The position numbers and the translations under genes were made by a program. From positions 1 through 62,473 of the forward strand of contig JANSXZ010000023.1 of assembly GCA_024742705.1 (NCBI GenBank): 62,473 nucleotides of DNA. Reading direction: 5' to 3'. This document shows positions 62,336-62,473 of the stretch, piece after piece; positions within the stretch are counted from its first letter, which is position 1; the number at the start of each line of letters is the position of its first letter. The stretch is from Paracoccaceae bacterium. Lineage in GTDB: Bacteria; Pseudomonadota; Alphaproteobacteria; Rhodobacterales; Rhodobacteraceae. The notes below the pieces were generated by a model. It saw nothing but the letters and a program-made list of their open reading frames with translations. It searched no databases and was not told the DNA's origin.

Positions 62336-62473
62336 GGCTCTGTTGCACAAAGCCCTTGGGGGATTCACCCCGTGAATCCAGCGTGATAGCTGGATGGCAT
62401 GAGCAGACCGATACCCCCGACCTACAAGATCAAGAACTGGCGGGCCTATAACGAAGCGCTGAAGCGCCGGGGC
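62336..62473 (+). mobile_element. Left end of an IS5-family insertion sequence, cut by the window
   Basis: GGCTCTGTTGCACAAAG at 62336-62352 resembles the terminal inverted repeat of IS5-group elements and is followed 46 bp later by a transposase start. The other end and the target duplication lie outside the window. Confidence 0.75.
62399..62473 (+). CDS. IS5-family transposase, 3'-truncated by the window edge
   Basis: Only the first 25 codons are present: MSRPIPPTYKIKNWRAYNEALKRRG. This matches the N-terminus of IS5-type transposases common in alphaproteobacteria, which continue with SLTIWFD. The DDE catalytic residues lie beyond the window. Confidence 0.8.
   Translation, partial: MSRPIPPTYKIKNWRAYNEALKRRG

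Overview
The window is GC-rich, densely packed DNA typical of an alphaproteobacterium, most likely of the Rhodobacterales/Rhodobacteraceae (roseobacter-rhodobacter) group. Four things point there: a circularly permuted two-piece tmRNA with tag ANDNRAPVAVAA; a polyol operon in the order smoE-F-G-K-S-mtlK; a metal-site variant of HemB lacking the zinc cysteines; and a short intergenic repeat with core GGGAGCCTCCGGCGGG. No tRNA, rRNA, CRISPR or phage genes were seen. The right edge enters an IS5-type element.

Left part (1-11.1 kb) is mostly housekeeping: a truncated TPR protein, mfd, a small membrane protein, hemB, a SYLF-domain lipoprotein, a small secreted protein with an internal duplication, a beta-hydroxyacid dehydrogenase and a membrane-anchored penicillin-acylase-family hydrolase. 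From 11.1 to 19.4 kb lies a catabolic cluster: a TAXI-type TRAP transporter, an Asp/Glu-racemase-superfamily protein, an isocitrate-lyase/PEP-mutase-family lyase, a GntR/HutC regulator, an FAD monooxygenase and two SDRs. Both divergent promoter regions carry the same palindrome (AATTTGTC-TG-GACAAAT), which suggests one small regulon. An isochorismatase-family hydrolase follows at the tail of an Mla-type lipid-transport operon (20.0-24.8 kb) whose MlaD has a very long helical C-terminus. The tmRNA gene follows.

From 25.6 to 46.5 kb, two paralogous RTX/DUF4214 proteins in inverted orientation flank a 13.5-kb bidirectional catabolic locus. The minus-strand operon (35209 to 28515) begins with an unusual regulator: an N-terminal winged-helix domain fused to a MalE/UgpB-type solute-binding domain, with no signal peptide. 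It continues with three SDRs, an M24-family protein lacking one metal-ligand Asp, and an FMN alpha-hydroxyacid oxidase. The plus-strand operon (35422 to 41761) encodes an RbsB-type binding protein, an SDR, two permeases, a double ABC ATPase and a fumarylacetoacetate-hydrolase-family enzyme. The enzyme set resembles the late steps of non-phosphorylative deoxy-sugar catabolism (ketodeoxy acid, diketo acid, pyruvate plus a hydroxyacid), but the substrate is unknown.

The right part holds a LysR regulator divergent from a quinone-oxidoreductase-like gene and an SDR (46.7-49.5 kb). Next is the sorbitol/mannitol operon with its LacI-type regulator (49.6-57.2 kb), then zwf, gap and fructokinase with a ROK regulator (57.4-62.1 kb). 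The last two blocks fit together: mannitol and sorbitol are imported, oxidised to fructose, phosphorylated, and fed to the Entner-Doudoroff/pentose-phosphate route through Zwf.
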